Shown here piece after piece: positions 1 through 6,428 of a stretch of DNA of 6,745 nt (position 1 is the first letter of the stretch; every line of letters starts with the position of its first letter). Position numbers and translations under genes: made by a program. The DNA comes from Leptospiraceae bacterium (GTDB lineage Bacteria > Spirochaetota > Leptospiria > Leptospirales > Leptospiraceae): positions 1 to 6,745 of the forward strand of contig JAIXRB010000144.1 of the NCBI GenBank assembly GCA_027485405.1, in the 5' to 3' direction. The notes beneath the pieces are model-generated. The model did not search any database, was not told where the DNA came from, and saw only the letters and a list, made by a program, of their open reading frames with translations.

Positions 1-329
1 CTTCTGTTGGCACTCCAGTGGTAGCATCTTCCGATGGTGAGGTAATCTTTACTGGGAGAAATGGAGGCTACGGCAATTCAATCATCATCCAACACAAAGA
101 CGGATATAAAACCGTATATGCGCATTGCTCGCAGATTCTAATCAATGTAGGCGAGACTGTAAAGATGGGAAGAGTAGTGGCAACCGTCGGGCGAACCGGA
201 ACTGCGACTGGAGCACATTTGCATTTTGAAGTCTTTCGAAACGGTAAACTAATGAACCCTGAATCCGCTTTGAGTTTATTAGAGAAAACCGTTACAAAAT
301 TGCCGAAACCTGAAGTAGCAGGGTTTTAG
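1..329 (+). CDS. M23 family (LytM/lysostaphin-type) metallopeptidase, 3' part only
   Basis: This is the C-terminal end of a zinc peptidase of the M23 family, which cleaves peptide cross-links in peptidoglycan outside the cytoplasmic membrane. The reading frame is open from base 3 and already inside the conserved fold (SVGTPVVASSDGEV), so the true start is upstream. A GTG at 18 lies within that fold and is not a plausible start. Visible family hallmarks are the YAH histidine (codon 123-125), the Gly-rich VGRTGTATG stretch and the catalytic HLHFE motif (216-230, HxH zinc/active-site histidines). The first zinc-binding HxxxD motif would lie upstream of the window. After the domain only a short tail remains, ending at TAG 327-329. 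It lies 33 bases before gspC on the same strand. It might remodel the wall for the secretion machine, but that link is inference from position only. Some M23-fold proteins are non-catalytic regulators; the intact HxH argues for an active enzyme. Confidence 0.93.
   Translation, partial: SVGTPVVASSDGEVIFTGRNGGYGNSIIIQHKDGYKTVYAHCSQILINVGETVKMGRVVATVGRTGTATGAHLHFEVFRNGKLMNPESALSLLEKTVTKLPKPEVAGF
306..327 (+). terminator. Weak hairpin plus T-run at the peptidase stop codon
   Basis: AAACCTG (306-312) can pair with CAGGGTTT (319-326) around a six-base loop, with one bulged G. Four T (324-327) follow from the 3' arm into the stop codon. The stem is short and the T-run is only four, so at best this is a weak or partial terminator. 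It could attenuate read-through into gspC or be chance. Confidence 0.2.
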
Positions 330-334
330 GTTCT

Positions 335-355
335 AGCCCCGCTTCTATAGGGGTT
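335..355 (+). promoter_or_regulatory. Short hairpin covering the gspC ribosome binding region
   Basis: AGCCCC (335-340) can pair with GGGGTT (350-355, one G-U pair) around a nine-base loop. The right arm contains the only well-spaced purine-rich Shine-Dalgarno candidate for gspC, AGGGG at 349-353, nine bases before the ATG at 363. A second AGGG at 357-360 is only two bases from the start and too close to serve. If the stem forms, it would partly hide the gspC ribosome binding site. No T-run follows, so it is not a standard terminator. The stem is short and unproven. Confidence 0.3.
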
Positions 356-362
356 TAGGGAA

Positions 363-1274
363 ATGATTAGTATACTCAATCGAATTCAGTCCAATCGATT
401 TCTAACTTTAATTCCAGCTGTTCTTTTATTTTCTCTATCTCTTTCCTTTCTCACACGACTCTTATTCCTTTTCTTCTTCACGTCAGATGCTTCTTTCGTG
501 CTAAAAAACCCAGCAAAAGATAAACAAAAGAAAGAAGAATACATTCCTGCTATCTCTTATTACGAAGATATGGTCACAGGGAACCTGATCCGTGGTAGTT
601 TGGAAGACCAAAGTGCCATTGCTTCCAAATCTGCGGATGGATTGGAAATTGATCCCGAAATTGCCGCAGACAATGGTGATGCCGATCAGATGCTCATCAC
701 AGGAACTCTTTCCGGCCATTGGAGCTTTGCAAGAGTTACAATTAGAGAAAAATCCAACCCTGATTCTGAAGAATTTGCGATTGGTGACACAGTTGGCGGC
801 TACAAAATCCTCGCCATAGAAGCGCACCATATTGTTCTAAAAAAAGGGACCCTGTCTCTGAAGGTGAACGTGGGAGAAACTCCGGCACAAGCCAAAGAGA
901 GAATTCGCCCTAAAGTCGAAGAAGGTTCAGCTCCTCTGATTTCCTCCCAAACAGTTCAAAAGGTTCTTTCGAGAGAAGATGTAAACCGAAAGCTAAAAGA
1001 TCCGAATGCCATCTATAAAAATGCAAGGTTTGGCCCGCATTTGGTCGAAGGAAAGATAGAGGGCTATAAATTATACCAAGTTTCTAAGGATCATATTTTC
1101 TATTCTCTCGGAGCGAGGAGTGGAGATATCATCAAGCGAGTCAATGGTATGCCCTTAAGCGATACGGAAAAAATGTTAGAGCTTTGGAACTCAGTAAAGC
1201 TCGCACCTAAGATCGCAGTAGATTTAGAGAGACAGGGTAAAATAATTACTTATGAGTTTATTATCAGAAACTAA
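363..1274 (+). CDS. gspC: Type II secretion system protein GspC (HR and PDZ domains)
   Basis: GspC is the inner-membrane clamp of the T2SS. Its periplasmic HR domain contacts the N0 domain of the secretin GspD. The 303-residue protein has a short cytoplasmic N-terminus, one very hydrophobic membrane segment (about 14-39, rich in Leu and Phe, with an Arg at 32), and a charged, Lys/Glu-rich periplasmic linker (about 50-105). An HR-type domain follows (about 110-170), with LITGTLSGHWSFARVTI, the FAIGDTVGGYKI turn and IVLKKG. The C-terminal PDZ domain (about 200-300) shows EGKIEGYKLYQV, the carboxylate-loop-like region around SLGARSGDIIKRVNG, and the EKMLELW helix. The length is normal for the PDZ type of GspC. 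ATG 363 is chosen because it precedes the membrane segment and has AGGGG nine bases upstream. Its end overlaps gspD by 23 bases. Some PilP-like proteins share the HR fold, but the membrane anchor, PDZ and gene order point to GspC. Confidence 0.93.
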   Translation: MISILNRIQSNRFLTLIPAVLLFSLSLSFLTRLLFLFFFTSDASFVLKNPAKDKQKKEEYIPAISYYEDMVTGNLIRGSLEDQSAIASKSADGLEIDPEIAADNGDADQMLITGTLSGHWSFARVTIREKSNPDSEEFAIGDTVGGYKILAIEAHHIVLKKGTLSLKVNVGETPAQAKERIRPKVEEGSAPLISSQTVQKVLSREDVNRKLKDPNAIYKNARFGPHLVEGKIEGYKLYQVSKDHIFYSLGARSGDIIKRVNGMPLSDTEKMLELWNSVKLAPKIAVDLERQGKIITYEFIIRN

Positions 1275-3036
1275 AATACTTCGTCTGATCCAAAAAGGGA
1301 TAGTCGCCATTTTCTTTTGTTTGGTTTTATCTCCTTTACAAACTCAAGAAAAATTAAAACCAAAACCCAAAACAACAGCACCATCGACAAACTCGACCAG
1401 TCCAGAAGCCGCTTACTTTACGGCTGATTGGCGAGATACTGAATTAAAAGATTTCTTAATGGGAATGAGTGCCATTATTAGAAAGAACATTTTGATCGAT
1501 GATGCCGTAAAAGGTCGCAAAGTCACTATCATATCTCAAAAAAAGATCAAAGTCGAAGATGCCTACGGATTTATGAAATCTGTGCTAGAAGCCCAAGGCT
1601 TTGGTTTGATAGAAGAAAATGATTTAATCAAAGTAGTCAAGATCAAAGATGCTTTGGCGAAGTCACAAATAGTTAGAATTGGCAAGGACCCAATTTCGGA
1701 ATTTGATATTAGTTTGAACAAAACTATCACTCAAATCGTACCACTAGAATTTTCCAATGCAAATGAACTAGAGCCAATCTTAAAACGAGTCACTTCACCA
1801 GATACCGATATCATCATTCCAAAGAATCAGAATACTTTGATTCTTTCTGGGTCCACCAGTGACATCAATAAGCTACTAAAGTTGATTGATACCTTGGATG
1901 TAAAAATAGAAGGCCCAGGGACGATTTCTTCTGCGGGTGATATTCACATTTACACCTTAGAATACAATGAAGCTGAGAAACTAGCGGCAATTCTAACCAA
2001 ACTAGATATGCCAGATGTAGCCTCATCGGCACCAACGGATCCAAACAATCCTGATGCGGCAAAAAACCAAATACAGGCTCAGAAGAATCCAAACAAACAA
2101 GAAAAAATCAAAGCGGTAGCTCATAAGGATTCCAACTCTCTCATCATCACAGCAACCAACCAAGAATGGGAAGAGATACGAAAGATCATAAAAATTCTGG
2201 ATTTACCAAGGAAGCAAGTACTCCTGGAAGTTTTAATCGTTGAGCTTACTTCTTCTGATTTAAACGACTTTGGAATTGATTGGCGCTACCAACGTATGGC
2301 TTACGGTCAATTCAATACAGGCTTGGCTTCCCAAGGTGGGGTCATTGATAGAAATGGTCGAGCCACAAATGTGAACACTTTGTCCGGATTCTCCTTGGGT
2401 TTTTTACGAAGGGGAGGAGAGCAGATCATTGGTATTTTGAATGCAAATGCTACCAATGAAAATTTCAATGTTTTGTCGGCTCCACAGATTTTAACTTTGG
2501 ATAACCAAGAAGCAGAGATCAACGTCGGACAGGACGTTCCTGTTAGAACGCAAAACAGAAATGCAGGTCTGGGCGGGGACAACGCTGTTACAGTTGCAAA
2601 CTTTGAATATCGACCCACTGGAATTAAATTAAAATTCACTCCGCATATAAACAAAAACAATAAGATTACTCTGGATTTGTATCAGGAAATTAAAAACGTT
2701 GCGGGCATTTCTTCTGAAGCGACCGGCGGAAACCCAACTTTCAATAAGCGGGACATTAAAACCACAATCGTAGTGGACAATGTGCAAACAATTGTGATTG
2801 GGGGATTGCTTTCCAATGACAAACAAAAGAAAGTTCAAAAAATCCCAATTTTGGGTGAAATTCCATTGATTGGAAATTTGTTTAGAAGAACTACCAATCA
2901 ATTGAAAAAAACGAATTTAATGGTTTTCTTGACTCCACATATTTTGGATGATAGAGACAAATCGGATCGAATGACTGTTCAAAAGAAGAACGAACAAGAA
3001 AAAATGCTAGAAGAAAGAGAAAAGAAACTGAAATGA
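1252..3036 (+). CDS. gspD: Type II secretion system secretin GspD
   Basis: GspD forms the multimeric outer-membrane channel of the T2SS. The 594-residue protein starts with a Sec-type signal (about 1-31: basic KILRLIQKG, hydrophobic IVAIFFCLVLSPL), with no convincing lipobox before Cys23. A Lys/Pro/Thr/Ser linker follows (33-53). Next come an N0 domain (about 54-132), one KH-like N domain (about 157-217, KTITQIVPLEF to LIDTLDV), and an N3-like domain (about 229-318) carrying a Pro/Asn/Gln/Lys-rich loop insertion (about 253-285). The secretin barrel follows (about 320-565), with VGQDVPVRTQ (425-434), EYRPTGIKLKFTPHI, VQTIVIGGLL and the signature IPILGEIPLIGNLF (531-544). Family members usually have about 650-700 residues and N0-N1-N2-N3; here one repeat seems absent. 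The 30-residue charged tail (566-594) does not look like a normal S-domain. The start lies inside gspC with only a distant AGGG (1234-1237), so translation is probably coupled. The stop overlaps gspE as ATGA. Confidence 0.96.
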   Translation: MSLLSETKILRLIQKGIVAIFFCLVLSPLQTQEKLKPKPKTTAPSTNSTSPEAAYFTADWRDTELKDFLMGMSAIIRKNILIDDAVKGRKVTIISQKKIKVEDAYGFMKSVLEAQGFGLIEENDLIKVVKIKDALAKSQIVRIGKDPISEFDISLNKTITQIVPLEFSNANELEPILKRVTSPDTDIIIPKNQNTLILSGSTSDINKLLKLIDTLDVKIEGPGTISSAGDIHIYTLEYNEAEKLAAILTKLDMPDVASSAPTDPNNPDAAKNQIQAQKNPNKQEKIKAVAHKDSNSLIITATNQEWEEIRKIIKILDLPRKQVLLEVLIVELTSSDLNDFGIDWRYQRMAYGQFNTGLASQGGVIDRNGRATNVNTLSGFSLGFLRRGGEQIIGILNANATNENFNVLSAPQILTLDNQEAEINVGQDVPVRTQNRNAGLGGDNAVTVANFEYRPTGIKLKFTPHINKNNKITLDLYQEIKNVAGISSEATGGNPTFNKRDIKTTIVVDNVQTIVIGGLLSNDKQKKVQKIPILGEIPLIGNLFRRTTNQLKKTNLMVFLTPHILDDRDKSDRMTVQKKNEQEKMLEEREKKLK

Positions 3037-4709
3037 GAAAAGGTCTAGGGCAGATTCTTGTAGAAGATGGAATTCTTACCAATAAAGATTTAGATGATTT
3101 AAACAAACAGCAAGAAAAAACAAATCTCCCTCTAACTCATATTATACAAAAAAAAGGGTTAGCGTCTGAGATTGATATCTTAAAGGCATTAAGCAAGCTC
3201 TACCACCTAGACTATATCGACAAACTAGATTTCAAAGAATTTCCCGAAGTCTATTCTAAAATCCCTTTCAAGCTTTTACAAAGATCTAAAATAGTTCCCT
3301 TTCAGGTTTTCGAAGATCAGGTAAAGGTTGCTATCTCCGACCCAACGGACCTCCACCCAATGGATGATGTGCGAGCTTTCTTAAGAGAGTTTGATGTGGT
3401 ATTTGTTCTGACAACAGAGCAAGAGATCATGCGGATCATTCATACGTATTTCGATAAAACCTCAGAAGAAACCAAAGAGCTGATGAATGAGATGGAGGGT
3501 TCCTTTGGGGACTTATCTGATGCAATTGAATCAGATGCTCTAGATCTTTCCAATGAAGCACCTATCATTAAAATGGTGAATGTAATTCTTTCCCAAGCGG
3601 TTTCGGAACGCGCTTCAGATATTCACATTGAACCCTATGAAAAGTCTGTAGTGGTGCGTTACCGAGTGGATGGAATTTTACAGAAGGTTTTGAATCCACC
3701 AAAATCATTTTTATCTGGGATTGCCACTCGAATCAAGATTATGTCGAACCTGAATATTGCGGAAAACCGACTCCCGCAAGACGGACGTATCAAACTGCGA
3801 TTAGCAGGGAAGGACGTGGACATTCGGGTTTCGATTATTCCTTGCCAATACGGTGAAAGAGTCGTAATGCGACTTTTGAACAAAACGGATCAAAAACACT
3901 CAATTGCTGGTATGGGATTTACCAATGAGATGGAAAAATCCTTTAAGGATCTCATTTATCGTCCCTATGGAATCATTCTAGTGACTGGTCCTACGGGTTC
4001 TGGAAAATCAACAACTTTGTATTCGGCACTGACTGAAATAAATACGGAAGAACGAAATATCATCACCTGTGAAGATCCAGTGGAATACCAAATTGAAGGC
4101 ATTTCGCAGATGCAGATGAACGAAAAAATAGGACTAACTTTTGCTAGTGGACTTAGATCCATTTTACGTCAAGACCCGGATGTCGTAATGGTAGGAGAGA
4201 TCCGAGATGAGGAAACTGCTAGAATTGCAATCCAGGCTTCACTTACCGGACACCTTGTTTTTTCTACACTGCATACAAACGATGCCGCCTCAGCCGTAAC
4301 TCGTCTAGCAGATATGGGAATTGAACCTTACCTCATCACGTCAACAGTTCTTGGATTTATGGCACAGAGGCTTGTTCGGGTGATTTGTAAAGATTGCAAA
4401 GAGTCTTACAAACCGACTGATAAAGATTTGGCTGGTTTAGGAATTCAGAGAAAAGAACTAAAAGACAGTCTTTTGTACCGCGGCAAAGGTTGTTCTCAGT
4501 GTCTAAACACTGGATACAAAGGTAGGACGGGGATCTACGAACTATTGGTTATGGATGATGAAATCAAAAAGGCAATCTTACAAGGTGCTGATGCCAATAA
4601 AATCAGAGAAATTGCCGTTAAAAATGGACTCATCTCCATTCGTGATTATGGTAAAATGAAAGTAATCCAGGGAATCACAACACCTGAAGAAATCATTCGA
4701 GTCAGCTAA
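3033..4709 (+). CDS. gspE: Type II secretion ATPase GspE
   Basis: GspE is the cytoplasmic hexameric AAA+-like ATPase that powers pseudopilus assembly through GspF and GspL. The 558-residue protein has an MshEN/T2SSE_N-type N-terminus (about 1-140, LGQILVEDGIL at 5-15), an acidic linker (about 141-172), the N2 domain with SDIHIEP (195-201) and RYRVDG (209-214), and the RecA-like motor. Motor motifs are Walker A GPTGSGKST (319-327), Asp box ITCEDPVEY (344-352), Walker B DPDVVMVGEIRD (381-392, catalytic Glu389) and His box GHLVFSTLHTNDA (406-418). The tetracysteine zinc-binding module is Cys452/Cys455 and Cys487/Cys490. All catalytic elements are present, so it should be active. The start ATG overlaps the gspD stop (ATGA, 3033-3036), implying coupled translation. 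PilB and MshE ATPases share this architecture; the gene order decides for GspE. An A8 tract lies at 3148-3155. Confidence 0.97.
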   Translation: MRKGLGQILVEDGILTNKDLDDLNKQQEKTNLPLTHIIQKKGLASEIDILKALSKLYHLDYIDKLDFKEFPEVYSKIPFKLLQRSKIVPFQVFEDQVKVAISDPTDLHPMDDVRAFLREFDVVFVLTTEQEIMRIIHTYFDKTSEETKELMNEMEGSFGDLSDAIESDALDLSNEAPIIKMVNVILSQAVSERASDIHIEPYEKSVVVRYRVDGILQKVLNPPKSFLSGIATRIKIMSNLNIAENRLPQDGRIKLRLAGKDVDIRVSIIPCQYGERVVMRLLNKTDQKHSIAGMGFTNEMEKSFKDLIYRPYGIILVTGPTGSGKSTTLYSALTEINTEERNIITCEDPVEYQIEGISQMQMNEKIGLTFASGLRSILRQDPDVVMVGEIRDEETARIAIQASLTGHLVFSTLHTNDAASAVTRLADMGIEPYLITSTVLGFMAQRLVRVICKDCKESYKPTDKDLAGLGIQRKELKDSLLYRGKGCSQCLNTGYKGRTGIYELLVMDDEIKKAILQGADANKIREIAVKNGLISIRDYGKMKVIQGITTPEEIIRVS

Positions 4710-5936
4710 ATGCCACTTTTTACATACGTAGCTTTTAACAAAAAAGGGAAGGAAGAAAAAGGCATCATTGATGCCAACAATATCCAACTTGCCAGAAACA
4801 AGTTAAAGGCGAAAGGTCTCTACGTCAGAACCATTGCCGAGGATCGAGAAAAGGAAGAAAGAGAACTCTTCCCATTTCTATCTAAATTCTTATATAGCAT
4901 TCCCCGAAAGGAAGTCGGGCTATTTACTAAGCAATTGGGAACTCTCTTGGGAGCTGGAATTCCATTAGACAAAAGCTTAGCTTCCATCCAAGAACAAACT
5001 GAAAACATTTACTTCAAAAAAGTCCTAATCGAAATGACTTCCTCAATTTCAGAAGGGATGTCGCTTTCTGAATCCATGCGGAAGCATCCGGCAGTGTTTC
5101 CCGACCAGTATCCCAGTTTGATCTCCGTCGGGGAAACTACAGGTAACTATGAGAATACTTTGAATCGATTGGCAGAACTAGAAGAAAAGTCCTCCGAACT
5201 AAAATCAAAGGTACAGGTGGCTTTGATCTATCCTTTGATTATGGGACTCTTAAGCCTAGCAGTGTCCGTCTTTTTACTCATTGTGGTCATTCCTCAAATC
5301 GAACAACTATTTGCTTCTTTCAATGCAACTTTACCTTTGATCACAAGAATCGTGATAGGGCTGTCCTACATTATAACGAACTATTGGTTGGTCATTTTAC
5401 TTTCTGTTTTTGGGTTTTTCTTTGGATTCTCTCGCTGGAAAAATTCTGAATCTGGAAGAAAGAAATGGGACCGTATCCTTTTGAAAATCCCAGTGATCGG
5501 CAACTTGATGAAGAAAGTCATGGTGTCCAACTTTGCCCGAAACCTTTCCATTCTCTTACAAAACCGAGTTCCCTTGATTACTTCACTTTCTATAGTTTCC
5601 GACATTGTTGGGCATACAGTTTTTCGAGAGGAAATCGCCAATGCCATTGTCAAAATTAAGGAAGGGGGAAAGATTTCGGATTCTTTACAAGGGTCTCAAA
5701 TCCTCTCTCAAATGGTGCTAGGAATGCTAACGGCAGGAGAAGCCTCTGATAAGGTGCCAGAAATGATGACGAAAATCTCAGAGATTTACGAAAGCGAAGT
5801 GGATACTGCAATCAAGTCCTTGACGCAGAGCTTGGAGCCAATTATGATTCTGGTTATGGGTGGAATCATTTTTACAATTATGGCGGCAATTATGACGCCT
5901 ATGTACAAACTAACACAAGAAATTCAAAACCTTTAA
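4710..5936 (+). CDS. gspF: Type II secretion inner-membrane platform protein GspF
   Basis: GspF is the polytopic core of the inner-membrane assembly platform, which couples GspE to pseudopilin insertion. The 408-residue protein begins with the typical MPLFTYVAFNKKGKEEKG, a short β-rich N-terminal domain (1-45). It then carries two T2SSF repeats: the first around 66-190, with LFTKQLGTLLGAGIPLDKSL and SVGETTGNYENTL, and the second around 268-395, with NFARNLSILLQNRVPLITSL and TAGEASDKVPEMM. Three membrane segments lie at about 170-195, 220-240 and 375-397. Length and architecture are standard. Its ATG follows the gspE TAA (4707-4709) with no gap, and no good Shine-Dalgarno is seen, so it is probably translated by ribosomes finishing gspE. 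PilC is the type IV pilus homologue; the operon context favours GspF. Confidence 0.97.
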   Translation: MPLFTYVAFNKKGKEEKGIIDANNIQLARNKLKAKGLYVRTIAEDREKEERELFPFLSKFLYSIPRKEVGLFTKQLGTLLGAGIPLDKSLASIQEQTENIYFKKVLIEMTSSISEGMSLSESMRKHPAVFPDQYPSLISVGETTGNYENTLNRLAELEEKSSELKSKVQVALIYPLIMGLLSLAVSVFLLIVVIPQIEQLFASFNATLPLITRIVIGLSYIITNYWLVILLSVFGFFFGFSRWKNSESGRKKWDRILLKIPVIGNLMKKVMVSNFARNLSILLQNRVPLITSLSIVSDIVGHTVFREEIANAIVKIKEGGKISDSLQGSQILSQMVLGMLTAGEASDKVPEMMTKISEIYESEVDTAIKSLTQSLEPIMILVMGGIIFTIMAAIMTPMYKLTQEIQNL

Positions 5937-5941
5937 AGGAG
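5935..5941 (+). promoter_or_regulatory. Strong ribosome binding site for gspG
   Basis: AAAGGAG overlaps the gspF stop codon and sits seven bases before the gspG ATG at 5949. It is the clearest Shine-Dalgarno sequence in the window and fixes the gspG start. GspG is the most abundant pseudopilus subunit, which fits a stronger, independent initiation signal than those of its neighbours. Confidence 0.8.
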
Positions 5942-5948
5942 AAAGAGT

Positions 5949-6419
5949 ATGAACGTAAACAAACGAAAAAAACTTAAGAAAGGATTAACCCTTATCGAGC
6001 TCACAGTGGTTATTCTAATTATTGGTTCTTTAATGGGCATTCTGTATGCAGGCTTTAAAAACTTTGGAAGCGGCAACGACAGCCAAGCAAAACTCAAAAT
6101 CCAAAATGACAGCCGAATTCTAGATATAAAATTGCGTGAGTATTTTGATAAATTCAACAAATATCCAAGCGAAGAGCAAGGACTCAAAGCTCTGATCGAA
6201 AGACCAGACGATGAAGATGTTGCTTCCGATTACGAACCATTGATTCGAGATAAGTCGGTCATGAAGGATCCATGGGGAGTGCCTTACGTATTAAAGTATG
6301 ATGACAATACCAACTATCAGATCTTAACTTTGGGAGCTGATAAAAAAGATGGGGGGGAAGGTAGAAACAAAGACTTCAACATCCTCAATTCGGAAGAATA
6401 TCCTACCGCATTTCGGTAG
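5949..6419 (+). CDS. gspG: Type II secretion major pseudopilin GspG
   Basis: GspG is the main subunit of the periplasmic pseudopilus. The 156-residue precursor has a 12-residue basic leader ending in Lys-Lys-Gly, followed by the class III signal LTLIELTVVILIIG. The prepilin peptidase would cut after Gly12, leaving Leu at +1 and the conserved Glu at +5 (Glu17). The hydrophobic N-terminal helix (13-35) is followed by the GspG-specific globular domain: YPSEEQGLKALIE (72-84), MKDPWGVPYVLKY (105-117), and the calcium-site region LGADKKDGGEG with Asn140/Asp142. This C-terminal signature distinguishes it from pilin PilA/PilE and from minor pseudopilins. It has no cysteines, and its length is normal. 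It is 12 bases after gspF with a strong AAAGGAG. Codons for the calcium loop contain a G7 run (6351-6357). Confidence 0.97.
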   Translation: MNVNKRKKLKKGLTLIELTVVILIIGSLMGILYAGFKNFGSGNDSQAKLKIQNDSRILDIKLREYFDKFNKYPSEEQGLKALIERPDDEDVASDYEPLIRDKSVMKDPWGVPYVLKYDDNTNYQILTLGADKKDGGEGRNKDFNILNSEEYPTAFR

Positions 6420-6428
6420 TTTGAATTC

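Noticed and set aside
270..298. Possible sigma-70-like promoter before gspC: TTGAGT (270-275), 17-base spacer, TACAAA (293-298)
   Set aside because: Each box matches only about four of six consensus bases, it lies inside the peptidase coding region, and such matches are common in AT-rich DNA. No transcript evidence is available.
592..819. Alternative + strand open frame inside gspC
   Set aside because: It lies wholly within gspC in another frame, shows no recognisable motif, and gspC has clear HR and PDZ domains over the same bases.
501..830. Antisense open frame opposite gspC
   Set aside because: The encoded peptide has no domain or membrane pattern that makes sense, and the sense strand is explained by GspC.
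1252..1344. GspD as a lipoprotein through Cys23
   Set aside because: The residues before Cys23 are Ile-Phe-Phe, not a lipobox, and a normal hydrophobic core continues after the cysteine.
2307..2660. Antisense open frame of 117 codons opposite the gspD barrel
   Set aside because: It mirrors the most conserved part of GspD, has no convincing start context, and shows no family motif.
5465..5659. Small + strand open frame within gspF
   Set aside because: The overlapping GspF frame contains the second T2SSF repeat; the alternative peptide has no recognisable feature.
3033..6419. Type IV pilus (pilB/pilC/pilA) locus instead of T2SS
   Set aside because: The C-D-E-F-G order, the HR-PDZ GspC and the GspG calcium-loop signature all point to type II secretion.
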